DNA of 64,000 nucleotides from Falsirhodobacter flavus (GTDB lineage: Bacteria; Pseudomonadota; Alphaproteobacteria; Rhodobacterales; Rhodobacteraceae). Below the pieces are notes generated by a model. It ran no database searches. It was given only the letters and a program-made list of their open reading frames with translations, and was not told the origin of the DNA. Position 1 is the stretch's first letter, and each line of letters opens with the position of its first letter. The position numbers and the translations under genes are program-made. The stretch lies in the NCBI GenBank assembly GCA_029846755.1, contig JARWBI010000003.1, forward strand, positions 1-64,000, in the 5' to 3' direction. Below are positions 9,043-16,604 of the stretch, piece by piece.

Positions 9043-9171
9043 ATGACCACGCGCCCGTCCGAGAAGAAGGACCGCGATCCCGGCGCGCCGATGGAGAAAT
9101 CCGGCACGGCGAAACAGCCCAAGCACGACAAGGGTGCGCCGGGACCGGCCAGTGACGATCCCTCGGAATAG
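9043..9171 (+). CDS. Very small charged protein, third of a three-gene set
   Basis: This 42-residue open frame begins MTTRPSEKKDRDPGAPMEKS and is rich in Lys, Asp, Pro and Gly. It is likely disordered. The ATG at 9043 follows AGGAGAACCGCGAC. An in-frame GTG at 9025, behind GGAGG, would give 48 residues and sits 2 bases after the previous stop. It resembles the short basic stress-type proteins often seen in alphaproteobacteria, but I cannot assign a family. Confidence 0.5.
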   Translation: MTTRPSEKKDRDPGAPMEKSGTAKQPKHDKGAPGPASDDPSE

Positions 9172-9535
9172 CGCGACGGAAATTCCTGCCGCGCCCAGCT
9201 CTCGAACGATCAATTGGAGCCAGTCGAGCCCGCCAGAGCCACCGCCTTCCCCATCCTCCGGTCGGCGGCCTTCCCCGCCCGGACCTCGGATACCGCCCTC
9301 CGCGCCGGGGGCGTCAACCCGTTCTGGGCACCCACCGCGGTCATCTCGATCGGACGGGCCGCCGCTGTGCTCGAGGCGGCATCTGTCGCGGGCGGATGAC
9401 TGGGCGTCAGGCTGATTCTCGAGAATGGGGACCAGTATTCGGGCGCAGGGAGGGCGCACTGGTGCCGCAGCTTGCCGCAACGCCCCAGACAGACGCGGTC
9501 TGGACATCAGAGAACGGTCCGACCAGACGATGATG
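9172..9535. other. Stretch without a recognisable gene
   Basis: Open frames exist on both strands here (for example 9214-9399) but none has a ribosome site, a known motif or coherent composition. It borders the acrAB remnant and may be further decayed adaptor sequence that is no longer recognisable. Confidence 0.4.
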
Positions 9536-10165
9536 ACCCTGACAGCCACTACCCGAGACGCTTGGATTGTCACGTCGGGTCTTGACGACGGCACCCGATT
9601 GATCGCGGACAATCTGAACAACGTGACGGCCAAGCCGTTCAGAATTCGGTCACTGCCGCCATCAAGAAGGGCCTGACCAGGCTATCGGGGCAGCCCTACA
9701 TGACCGCCTCGCCGGGGCAGCCTCGATCAGCCTGGTCTTCGATGAGGATACCGACCCGGACACCGCGCAAGTGCGGGCCAGAGCAAGGTGCCACTCGTCT
9801 CACGGCTTCCGGGCGCGGTTCAGGATCAGCGCGTGCGGGTGTCCCGGTCCATAAGTTCGATCCTGAGGGTCGGCGCGCTCCTATCGGCGGACAATAGTTA
9901 TAGTTCGCCCGAACCAGCCGGCATGCTGAAGACCACGGTCGAAGGGGCGGTAAAGCGGACGGGTGGCGTGGGCTCGATCCAAGCCTTCGAGTCCAGAGTC
10001 AGCTTCGCACGGTGGACTAATTCCAGGTAGGTGCTGCTGAAGACCGGCGCCGAAGGCGCGGCCGTCCGGCTTGGCGATGTGGGTGAAGCAATGCGGCCTC
10101 TGCGCATATTCCTCGTTCTGGCCTTCTTCGTGATGATCCGGCGCCTGTTCGCGCCGTGGATGTGA
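9536..10165 (+). pseudogene. Decayed RND efflux operon remnant (acrA 3' end fused to acrB fragments)
   Basis: Reading across frames gives pieces of an AcrA/AcrB-type multidrug pump in the correct order. 9536-9624 encodes DAWIVTSGLDDGTRLIADNL, like the C-terminal end of the AcrA adaptor. From 9625 come GQAVQNSVTAAIKKGLTRLS and YMTASPG, then after a frameshift ISLVFDEDTDPDTAQV, then after another shift LPGAVQDQRVRVSRSISSIL and RTGGVGSIQAFESR. These match the AcrB porter-domain order. A TAG at 10028 follows, then GAEGAAVRLGDVGEA. The sequence jumps directly to a pump-like C-terminus, LAFFVMIRRLF, ending at 10165. Hence several frameshifts, a stop and large in-order deletions. It is non-functional. 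Confidence 0.78.
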
Positions 10166-10210
10166 TCCCGCCGCAAGAGGGCTTGCCAGCGACGATCTGC
10201 CTCACTAACG

Positions 10211-10224
10211 TGTAATCGATTGCA
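10211..10224. promoter_or_regulatory. LacI-family-like operator upstream of the sugar-oxidation operon
   Basis: TGTAATCGATTGCA is a near-perfect palindrome of the LacI/GalR type (ideal TGTAATCGATTACA) centred on CGAT. It lies about 115 bases before the TIM-barrel gene at 10338. Related sequences occur upstream of the convergent operon at 15509-15542. The regulator gene is not in the window. Confidence 0.5.
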
Positions 10225-10337
10225 TAGCGGCGCTGCCGCGATGCGTCGAATCCGGCAGGGAGGCCGGGTCACGGGGAGGACGCGCGATGCCGGCACCGGA
10301 CGGGCATCCCCTTCGTGAGCAGCAAGCGAGGGGAAAC

Positions 10338-11222
10338 ATGAACGAAGTCTCATCCAGCCGCCGGAACCTTCTAAAATCGTCGCTGGTCGCAGGCGCGGGC
10401 CTTGCCGCTTTCGGCGCCGGCCGCGCCGCCGCGCAGGACGCCGCCACCGAAGGCCCGCTTCGCGGCAATCTTCGCCATTCGGTCGCGCGCTGGACCTTCA
10501 AGGACCTGTCGGTCGAACAGCTTTGCGCGGCGGTCAAAGATATCGGGTTTTCCGCCATCGACCTCGTCGGCCCCGAGGATTGGCCGACGCTGAAGGCGCA
10601 TGGGATCGACAGTTCGATGTGCAACGGCGCCGAGATCAGCCTCGAGGAAGGCTTCGCCGCGACCGAATTCCATGACGAGCTGGTCGAGCGTTACACCCGC
10701 CATATCGATCTGGTCGCCGATGCCGGTTACCGCAACCTGATCTGCTTCTCCGGCAACCGCAACGGCATGGACCCCGAAGACGGGCTGAAGAATGCCGAAA
10801 CGGGGCTGAAGCGCATCCTCGGTCATGCCGAAGATCGCGGCGTCACGCTGGTGATGGAACTGCTGAACAGCAAGGTGAACCACCCCGATTACCTGTGCGA
10901 TCATTCCGCATGGGGCGTCGATCTGTGCAAACGGGTGGGATCGCAGAATTTCGGTCTGCTCTATGACATCTATCACATGCAGATCATGGAGGGCGACATC
11001 ATCGCCACCATCCGCGAGAACCACCAGTATTTCGCGCATTACCACACGGCGGGCGTCCCCGGACGGCACGAGATCGGCGACGATCAGGAGCTGAACTACC
11101 CCGCCATCTGCCGCGCAATCGTGGAAACCGGCTTTGGCGGCTATATCGCGCAGGAATTCAAGCCCGAGGCCCCCGACCCCATCGCCTCGCTGCGGGAGGC
11201 GGTCCGCCTCTGCGACGTCTAA
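10338..11222 (+). CDS. Exported TIM-barrel sugar isomerase/epimerase (hydroxypyruvate isomerase-like)
   Basis: This 294-residue protein starts with a Tat signal, SSRRNLLKSSLVAGAGLAAF, and is therefore predicted to fold before export to the periplasm. The rest is a xylose-isomerase-like AP2 barrel. Metal-site residues are visible as Glu in TLVMELLNSK, Asp/His in LLYDIYHMQIM, His in HYHTAGVPGRHE and Glu in YIAQEFKPE, closest in layout to hydroxypyruvate isomerase. The ATG at 10338 has GAGGGGAAAC upstream. It leads an operon with a GMC flavoprotein, its small subunit and a DUF1080 protein. Acting on an oxidised (keto) sugar is more likely than on hydroxypyruvate itself, but this is inference from context. 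Confidence 0.82.
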   Translation: MNEVSSSRRNLLKSSLVAGAGLAAFGAGRAAAQDAATEGPLRGNLRHSVARWTFKDLSVEQLCAAVKDIGFSAIDLVGPEDWPTLKAHGIDSSMCNGAEISLEEGFAATEFHDELVERYTRHIDLVADAGYRNLICFSGNRNGMDPEDGLKNAETGLKRILGHAEDRGVTLVMELLNSKVNHPDYLCDHSAWGVDLCKRVGSQNFGLLYDIYHMQIMEGDIIATIRENHQYFAHYHTAGVPGRHEIGDDQELNYPAICRAIVETGFGGYIAQEFKPEAPDPIASLREAVRLCDV

Positions 11223-11254
11223 AAACACTCACATCCACCTAGGGAGAAGAACCC

Positions 11255-12940
11255 ATGGCAGACAACCACTACGACGCGATCGTCGTCGGGTCGGGCATCA
11301 GCGGCGGCTGGGCCGCGAAGGAACTGGCCGAAAAGGGCCTCAAGGTCCTGATGCTGGAACGCGGCCGCAATATCGAACACATCAAGGATTATGTGAACGC
11401 GCAAAAGGAAATCTGGCATTTCCCGCATCACAACCGTCCGACGCAACAGATGAAGGCCGACTACCCGGTCCTGAAGCGCGACTATCCGTTGGCGGAGAAC
11501 ACGCTGGGCATGTGGGCGAACGAAGAGGAATGCCCCTACACCGAAACCAAACGTTTCGACTGGTTCCGCGGGTATCATGTCGGGGGCCGTTCGCTGCTGT
11601 GGGGCCGCCAGAGCTATCGCCTTGGCGATACAGACTTCGAGGCGAATGCCAAGGAAGGCATCGCGACCGACTGGCCGATCCGTTACGCCGACATCGCCCC
11701 GTGGTATGACTATGTCGAGAAGTTCGCGGGCATCTCCGGCACGCAGGAAGGGCTGGACATCCTGCCCGATGGGCAGTTCCTGCCGCCGGTGCCGCTGAAC
11801 ATCGTCGAAAAGGACGTGGCCGCGCGGATCAAGGAAGCCTTCGGCGGCACCCGCCACCTGATTCACTCGCGCACCGCCAACATCACGCAGCCAATGCCGG
11901 AACAGAAGCGCGTGGCTTGCCAGTATCGCAACAAATGCGTGCTGGGCTGCCCGTATGGCGCGTATTTCTCGACCCAGTCGGCCACCCTGCCCGCTGCGAT
12001 GGCAACCGGCAACCTGACGCTGCGCCCCTTCTCGATCGTGAAGGAAGTGCTTTACGACAAGGACCGCAAACGCGCCCGCGGGGTCGAGATCATCGACGCC
12101 GAAAACGGCCAGACCTATGAGTTCACGGCCAATGTCATCTTCCTGAACGCTTCTGCCTTCAACTCCACCTGGGTGCTGATGAACTCGGCCACCGATGTGT
12201 GGGAAGGCGGTCTCGGCTCCTCCTCGGGCGAGCTTGGGCACAACGTCATGGACCACCACTTCCGCGTCGGCGCGTCCGGCACGGTCGAAGGCTATGACGA
12301 CAAATACTATTTCGGTCGCCGCCCCTGCGGCTTCTATATCCCGCGCTTCCGCAACGTGGGCGACGACAAGCGCGAATACACCCGCGGCTTCGGCTATCAG
12401 GGTTCCGCCAGCCGCACCGGCTGGTCGCGCGAGATCGCCGAGCTGAACATCGGCGCTGACCTGAAGGACGCGCTGACCGTTCCGGGCAACTGGACCATCG
12501 GGATGACCGGCTTCGGCGAGATGCTGCCCTATCACGACAATACCATCAGCCTCGACCGGGCCAAGACCGACAAATGGGGTCTTCCGGTTCTGGCGATGGA
12601 CGTGTCCCTGCGCGACAACGAGATGAAGATGCGCGAAGACATGGGCGCCGACGCGGCCGAGATGCTGGAAGCGGCGGGCGTCAAGAACGTCAAGATCAAC
12701 AACAACGACTATGCCCCCGGCATGGGTATCCACGAAATGGGTACGGCGCGCATGGGCTGCGATCCCAAGACCTCGGTCCTGAACCAGCACAACCAGGTCT
12801 GGGATGCGCCGAACGTCTATGTGACCGACGGGGCGGCGATGACCTCGGCGGCCTGTGTCAACCCGTCGCTGACCTATATGGCGCTGACGGCCCGGGCGGC
12901 GGATCATGCGGTGCGCGCACTCAAGGCAGGAGACATCTGA
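11255..12940 (+). CDS. GMC-family FAD sugar dehydrogenase, catalytic subunit
   Basis: This 561-residue flavoprotein has the ADP-binding motif IVVGSGISGGWAAKELAEKG at its N-terminus. The C-terminal active-site region is GIHEMGTARMG, with His, followed by NVYVTDGAAMTSAACVNPSL. A CQYRNKCVLGCPYGA segment is typical of the bacterial gluconate/sorbose/FAD-glucose dehydrogenase branch. It lacks its own signal peptide. Its partner gene, starting on its last base, carries a Tat signal, so it is probably exported as a passenger. It is predicted to oxidise a sugar or glycoside hydroxyl and pass electrons to a c-type cytochrome (see 14330). The exact substrate is unknown. Confidence 0.9.
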   Translation: MADNHYDAIVVGSGISGGWAAKELAEKGLKVLMLERGRNIEHIKDYVNAQKEIWHFPHHNRPTQQMKADYPVLKRDYPLAENTLGMWANEEECPYTETKRFDWFRGYHVGGRSLLWGRQSYRLGDTDFEANAKEGIATDWPIRYADIAPWYDYVEKFAGISGTQEGLDILPDGQFLPPVPLNIVEKDVAARIKEAFGGTRHLIHSRTANITQPMPEQKRVACQYRNKCVLGCPYGAYFSTQSATLPAAMATGNLTLRPFSIVKEVLYDKDRKRARGVEIIDAENGQTYEFTANVIFLNASAFNSTWVLMNSATDVWEGGLGSSSGELGHNVMDHHFRVGASGTVEGYDDKYYFGRRPCGFYIPRFRNVGDDKREYTRGFGYQGSASRTGWSREIAELNIGADLKDALTVPGNWTIGMTGFGEMLPYHDNTISLDRAKTDKWGLPVLAMDVSLRDNEMKMREDMGADAAEMLEAAGVKNVKINNNDYAPGMGIHEMGTARMGCDPKTSVLNQHNQVWDAPNVYVTDGAAMTSAACVNPSLTYMALTARAADHAVRALKAGDI

Positions 12941-13503
12941 TGGAACGTCGCGACCTTCTGAAAATGATCGCCGCTGCAACCGGCATGTCGATGATCGGCG
13001 GCGCGGCCTTTGCCTATGGCAAGGTGCCGCTGCAGGAACCGGCCAACGACTTCACCGAAGCCGATGTCGCGAAACTGGACGAGCTGGCGGAGACGATCAT
13101 CCCCCAGACCTCGACCCCCGGCGCGAAAGAGGCGGGCGTGGGCCTGTTCATGGCCCAGTTCGTGACCGACTGCTATTCCCCCGAGGAACAGGCGATCTTC
13201 CGCGAAGGGCTGACCGCGCTGGATGCGGATGGCGACTTCATGGCGCTGACACCCGAAGCGCGCAAGGAGATGCTGATCGCGCTGGACGCCGAAGCGAAGG
13301 AACAGGCGGGGCGCGTCGCGCTGGACGGGCAATCCTCCGGCCAGACCAAGGCGCATTACTTCACGATGATGAAGCAGTTGACCCTGTTCAGCTTCTTCAC
13401 CTCGGAAGTCGGGGCGACCAAGGTGCTGCGCTATGTCGCCGTGCCGGGCCGATATGACGGCGAGCTGCCCTACGAGCAGGGCACCCCCGCCTGGGCCACC
13501 TGA
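12940..13503 (+). CDS. Gluconate 2-dehydrogenase subunit 3 family protein (Tat-exported small subunit)
   Basis: This 187-residue small subunit accompanies GMC dehydrogenases. The N-terminus MERRDLLKMIAAATGMSMIG is a twin-arginine signal (RRDLLK). The body contains the family-typical LAETIIPQTSTPGAKEAGVG and FFTSEVGATKVLRY near the end. It is thought to chaperone and co-export the signal-less catalytic subunit. The start overlaps the GMC stop (TGATG), showing tight coupling. A strong terminator-like hairpin lies just 8 bases after its stop. Confidence 0.88.
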   Translation: MERRDLLKMIAAATGMSMIGGAAFAYGKVPLQEPANDFTEADVAKLDELAETIIPQTSTPGAKEAGVGLFMAQFVTDCYSPEEQAIFREGLTALDADGDFMALTPEARKEMLIALDAEAKEQAGRVALDGQSSGQTKAHYFTMMKQLTLFSFFTSEVGATKVLRYVAVPGRYDGELPYEQGTPAWAT

Positions 13504-13511
13504 AACGACCC

Positions 13512-13540
13512 GCCGGCGCGTCACCCGCGCCGGCTTTTTT
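13512..13540 (+). terminator. Strong intrinsic terminator inside the operon
   Basis: Arms GCCGGCGCG (13512-13520) and CGCGCCGGC (13526-13534) pair perfectly around TCACC and are followed by six Ts (13535-13540). The next gene's ribosome site GGGAGGAAAG begins only a few bases later. The structure therefore splits the operon and could act as a conditional attenuator for the DUF1080 gene. Confidence 0.82.
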
Positions 13541-13552
13541 CTGGGAGGAAAG

Positions 13553-14293
13553 ATGAAACACGCATTGACCATCGCGGCCTGCCTATTGGCCGTCCCTGCC
13601 TTCGCGCAGGACCAGACCGAGCGCCAGCGCGAAGCCGCCAAGACCGAAGTGTGGGAGCCCGTCCCCGCCACCGTCGCCACCCCCGAAGGCGCAGCACCGT
13701 CCGACGCCATCGTGCTGTTCGACGGCACCTCGCTTGACGCATGGGAGGCGGAAGAAGGCGGCGAGGCTCCGTGGACCGTCGCCGATGGCGCGATGACCGT
13801 CGTGTCCGGGTCCAAGGGCATCCGCACCAAGGAAAGCTTCTGCGACGTGCAGCTTCATGTCGAATGGCGCAGCCCGACCGATATCGAAGGGTTCGACAGC
13901 CAGGACCGCGGCAACAGCGGCGTCTTCCTGCACGAGATCTACGAAATCCAGGTGCTCGACAGCTCTGACAACCCGACCTATCCCAACGGGCAGGCGGCGT
14001 CGATCTACAAGCAGGCGATCCCGCTGGTGAACGCATCGCGAGCGCCCGGCGAATGGCAGGAATACGACATCATCTGGAAATCGCCGCGCTTTTCCGAAGG
14101 CGGCGGGCTGGAAAGCCCTGCCCGCGTGACGGTGCTGCACAACGGCGTTCTGGTTCAGGATGACGTGGTGCTGTCGGGCAAGACCGAATATATCGGCGCA
14201 CCCTCCTACCCCGTTCACGACTGCGCCCCGATCTATCTGCAGGACCACGATTCCGAGGTCAGCTTCCGTAACATCTGGGCGCGCAAGCTGTAA
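13553..14293 (+). CDS. Secreted DUF1080 protein (3-keto-disaccharide hydrolase family)
   Basis: This 246-residue protein has a Sec signal, MKHALTIAACLLAVPAFAQD. The DUF1080 lectin-like beta-sandwich that follows shows IVLFDGTSLDAWEAE at the start. Further motifs are RGNSGVFLHEIYEIQVLDS, ASIYKQ and PIYLQDHDSEVSFRNIWAR at the end. Members of this family cleave 3-keto-glycosides made by GMC dehydrogenases. Here it would act in the periplasm on the product of the upstream dehydrogenase. The ATG at 13553 has GGGAGGAAAG. Function is assigned from family and context; individual catalytic residues cannot be confirmed by eye. Confidence 0.85.
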   Translation: MKHALTIAACLLAVPAFAQDQTERQREAAKTEVWEPVPATVATPEGAAPSDAIVLFDGTSLDAWEAEEGGEAPWTVADGAMTVVSGSKGIRTKESFCDVQLHVEWRSPTDIEGFDSQDRGNSGVFLHEIYEIQVLDSSDNPTYPNGQAASIYKQAIPLVNASRAPGEWQEYDIIWKSPRFSEGGGLESPARVTVLHNGVLVQDDVVLSGKTEYIGAPSYPVHDCAPIYLQDHDSEVSFRNIWARKL

Positions 14294-14299
14294 GCGAAA

Positions 14300-14323
14300 G
14301 GCGCGGAGGTTTCCCTCCGCGCC
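14300..14323. terminator. Shared bidirectional terminator
   Basis: GGCGCGGAGG (14300-14309) and CCTCCGCGCC (14314-14323) form a perfect 10-bp stem with a TTTC loop. It lies between the convergent stops of the DUF1080 gene and the cytochrome c gene and probably serves both. Confidence 0.7.
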
Positions 14324-14329
14324 CGTTTC

Positions 14330-14608
14330 TCACTCCGTCAGGAAAGCCACGATCGACGCGCGCTCTTCCTCGGTCAGGTAATCGAAGGGCGGCATCATCT
14401 CGCCACCCTTTTCGATCTTCGCCGCGATCTCCTCCGGCTTCAGCCGGTCCTTGACGTCGGTCAGGGCCGGGAAATCCGCCCCCATGCCCTCACGTTCGGC
14501 GCCGTGGCAAGCCGAGCAGTTGGTCGCGTAAAGGTCTGCCCCCGCGTCCTGCGCGAAGGCAGGTGCGGCGGCAAGGATCAGGGCGGTGGTGAAGGTGGCT
14601 TTCAGCAC
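14330..14608 (-). CDS. Small periplasmic class I cytochrome c
   Basis: This 92-residue protein has a signal peptide (MLKATFTTALILAAAPAFAQ) and one heme site, CSACH. The distal Met is in GGEMMPPF and the C-terminal helix is LTEEERASIVAFLTE. It is the smallest type of soluble monoheme cytochrome c. It is the last gene of a leftward operon behind an isomerase. Its place opposite the GMC dehydrogenase operon makes it the likely electron acceptor for that enzyme. That pairing is inferred, not shown. Confidence 0.9.
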   Translation of the reverse strand: MLKATFTTALILAAAPAFAQDAGADLYATNCSACHGAEREGMGADFPALTDVKDRLKPEEIAAKIEKGGEMMPPFDYLTEEERASIVAFLTE

Positions 14609-14624
14609 TGGCTACCTCTTGGTC

Positions 14625-15470
14625 TTAACGGGTTGCGCCTTCCGGCAGGTTTTCGGTCAGATAGGCTGCGCCGGTCTGCACGACAGCGGCAGCATCCTTG
14701 GGCAGGTCATGCTCGATGATGTACCAGGTCACTCCGGCTTCTTCGGCGGCGGGCAGGATCGCATCCCAGTCCAGAACGCCCTCGCCCAGCGCGGCGAAGC
14801 CCTTCTCGTCCTCTGCCTCACCCTCGGGAGCGTTGTCCTTGGCGTGGATGGCAAAGACGCGACCTTCGAACCGGCCCAGATACTCGGCCGGATCGAAACC
14901 GGCGCGGGCGACCCATGCAAGGTCAAGCTCGGCTTCGACTTCGGGACCGGCGGCGTCCAGCATGATCTCGAGCGCGGTCTTGCCGTCGAAATCCACGATC
15001 TCGAACGCGTGGTTGTGATAGGCGAGCGTCAGCCCCTCGGCTTCGATCTTTTCCGAGATCTGGCCCAGTTCCTCGCCCAGTGCCTGCCAACCGGCGGCGT
15101 CCGTCGGGCGGTCTTCTTCCTTCAGAAAGGGAACGGTGATGTAGCTGTTGCCGATGGCCTTGTTGAACGCGACCACGCTGTCCAGATCGCTGCGCAGGTC
15201 GGCCAGTTGGGCGTGGGTGGAGATCGCCTCGATCCCGTATTCATCCAGCAGAGCCTTCAGCTCGGCAGCTTCGACCTTTTGCGTGCCAACGGTTTCGACT
15301 GCGGTGATGCCAGCTTCCTGCACGGCCGCAAGCTGCTCTTCCAGCGTGCCGAAATCGCGCAGCGTATACATCTGGACCGCGATCGGCAGCTCGCCCGTCT
15401 GGGCCAGCGCCGGAATCGCGACCGAGGCGAACAGCGCCGCAGCGGCGGTGGTCTTGAACGAAATCGTCAT
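14625..15470 (-). CDS. Secreted sugar phosphate isomerase/epimerase-like TIM-barrel protein
   Basis: This 281-residue protein has a Sec-type signal, ISFKTTAAAALFASVAIPAL, ending ALAQ. The barrel starts with LPIAVQMYTLRDFG, as in xylose-isomerase-like sugar epimerases. Metal-site residues appear in THAQLADLR, LAYHNHAFEI, ELDLAWVARAG, FAIHAKDN and IIEHDLP. The ATG at 15470 follows GGAGGATTACC. Periplasmic barrels of this class often sit beside GMC dehydrogenases and DUF1080 proteins, as here, and process oxidised sugars. It shares little beyond the fold with the Tat-exported barrel at 10338, so the two probably act on different intermediates. Confidence 0.84.
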   Translation of the reverse strand: MTISFKTTAAAALFASVAIPALAQTGELPIAVQMYTLRDFGTLEEQLAAVQEAGITAVETVGTQKVEAAELKALLDEYGIEAISTHAQLADLRSDLDSVVAFNKAIGNSYITVPFLKEEDRPTDAAGWQALGEELGQISEKIEAEGLTLAYHNHAFEIVDFDGKTALEIMLDAAGPEVEAELDLAWVARAGFDPAEYLGRFEGRVFAIHAKDNAPEGEAEDEKGFAALGEGVLDWDAILPAAEEAGVTWYIIEHDLPKDAAAVVQTGAAYLTENLPEGATR

Positions 15471-15508
15471 GGTAATCCTCCCCATAGGACGTGATTGCCA
15501 GCAGGAAT

Positions 15509-15542
15509 GTAATCGTTTTCATGCGCAAGGCAAACGGTTACA
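15509..15542. promoter_or_regulatory. Two LacI-type operator-like sequences before the isomerase-cytochrome operon
   Basis: TGTAATCGTTTTCA (15509-15522) and, on the other strand, TGTAACCGTTTG (within 15531-15542) resemble the palindrome TGTAATCGATTGCA at 10211. They lie 40-75 bases upstream of the leftward start at 15470. A common LacI-family regulator encoded elsewhere would tie both convergent operons together. Confidence 0.45.
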
Positions 15543-15667
15543 TGCGGTGCCTGCAAAGTTTCGCCGCATTGTTTGCGAGGAAATAATATTCTCCTTCGCG
15601 GCCTTGTTTCGCCCTTTCGCGGGAAGTTTTCCGCGGGCATTCTGGCCCAAACACAGGAAGACCCGCA

Positions 15668-16594
15668 ATGAGACAGATCACCCCTCTCCTCGGCCTTGCC
15701 CTTCTGGCCGCCGGTCCCGCGCTGGCGCAGGACGATGCAAGCTGCCGCACCATCCGCAGTTTCGACCCCGGCTGGACCGACATCACCGCCACCAACGCAG
15801 TGGCCTCGGTCGTGCTGGACGCGCTCGGCTACGATCTGCAGATCTCCACGCTTTCCGTGCCGGTGGGCTATGCCGCGCTGAAGGACGACCAGATCGACGC
15901 CTTCCTCGGCAACTGGATGCCGGCGCAATCCGCATTCATCGCCGACCTTGACGGCAAGATCGACACGCTGGGCCGCAATCTCGAAGGTGCGAAGTTCACG
16001 CTGGCGGTTCCGGCGGAAACCGCCGCGCTGGGCATCGCCTCTCTGGCCGATCTCGATGCCCATGCCGACGAATTCGGGCGCAAGATCTATGGGATCGAGC
16101 CGGGCGCGCCCGCCAACCAGAACATCCTCAAGATCATCGAAGCGGACGAACATGGCCTTGGCGACTGGGACATCGTGGAATCGAGCGAACAGGCCATGCT
16201 GGCCGAAGTGCAGCGCCAGACGCGTAGCGGCAAGCCGGTCGTGTTCCTTGCATGGGCACCGCACCCGATGAACAACCAGATCGACATCCGGTATCTGGAG
16301 GGCGCCGACGCCTATTTCGGCCCTAACTTCGGCGGGGCCGAGGTGAACACCATTGCCCGCAAGGAGTGGGTCGCCGCCTGCCCCAATGCCGCCGCCGCAT
16401 TCAAAGGCCTCGTCTTCGATCTGCCGCTGGAAAACGAGCTGATGGGGCTGATTCTTGATGGCGAAGACCCGCAGGCCGCGGCGACGAAATGGATCGAGGC
16501 GAACCCCGAACGGCTGGACGCATGGCTTGCGGGCGTCACCACGCTGGACGGCCAGCCCGGTCTCGAAGCCGTGAAGGCCGAACTCGACCTCTGA
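15668..16594 (+). CDS. Choline/glycine betaine ABC transporter substrate-binding protein
   Basis: This 308-residue exported protein has signal peptide MRQITPLLGLALLAAGPALA. The OpuAC-type body starts with CRTIRSFDPGWTDITATNAV and carries DAFLGNWMPAQ and FLAWAPHPMN, matching ChoX-like choline binders. Aromatic residues for a cation-pi box are plausible (several Trp/Tyr), but I cannot map them individually. No permease or ATPase gene is adjacent, so it is an orphan binding protein here. It may serve a transporter encoded elsewhere. Confidence 0.85.
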   Translation: MRQITPLLGLALLAAGPALAQDDASCRTIRSFDPGWTDITATNAVASVVLDALGYDLQISTLSVPVGYAALKDDQIDAFLGNWMPAQSAFIADLDGKIDTLGRNLEGAKFTLAVPAETAALGIASLADLDAHADEFGRKIYGIEPGAPANQNILKIIEADEHGLGDWDIVESSEQAMLAEVQRQTRSGKPVVFLAWAPHPMNNQIDIRYLEGADAYFGPNFGGAEVNTIARKEWVAACPNAAAAFKGLVFDLPLENELMGLILDGEDPQAAATKWIEANPERLDAWLAGVTTLDGQPGLEAVKAELDL

Positions 16595-16604
16595 CCCTTG
16601 CGGA

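Noticed and set aside
8737-9633. 298-codon minus-strand frame covering the small-gene trio and part of the remnant
   Set aside because: It has no ribosome site or motif. The plus strand has three small genes with ribosome sites and then recognisable RND-pump fragments.
9536-10165. A mobile element or prophage scar as the cause of the disordered stretch
   Set aside because: No transposase, integrase, terminal inverted repeat or target duplication could be seen. The fragments instead follow the order of one efflux operon.
11219-12979. 586-codon minus-strand frame opposite the GMC dehydrogenase
   Set aside because: It is a shadow of a gene with clear FAD and active-site motifs. Its composition is Arg/His/Val-rich with no motif.
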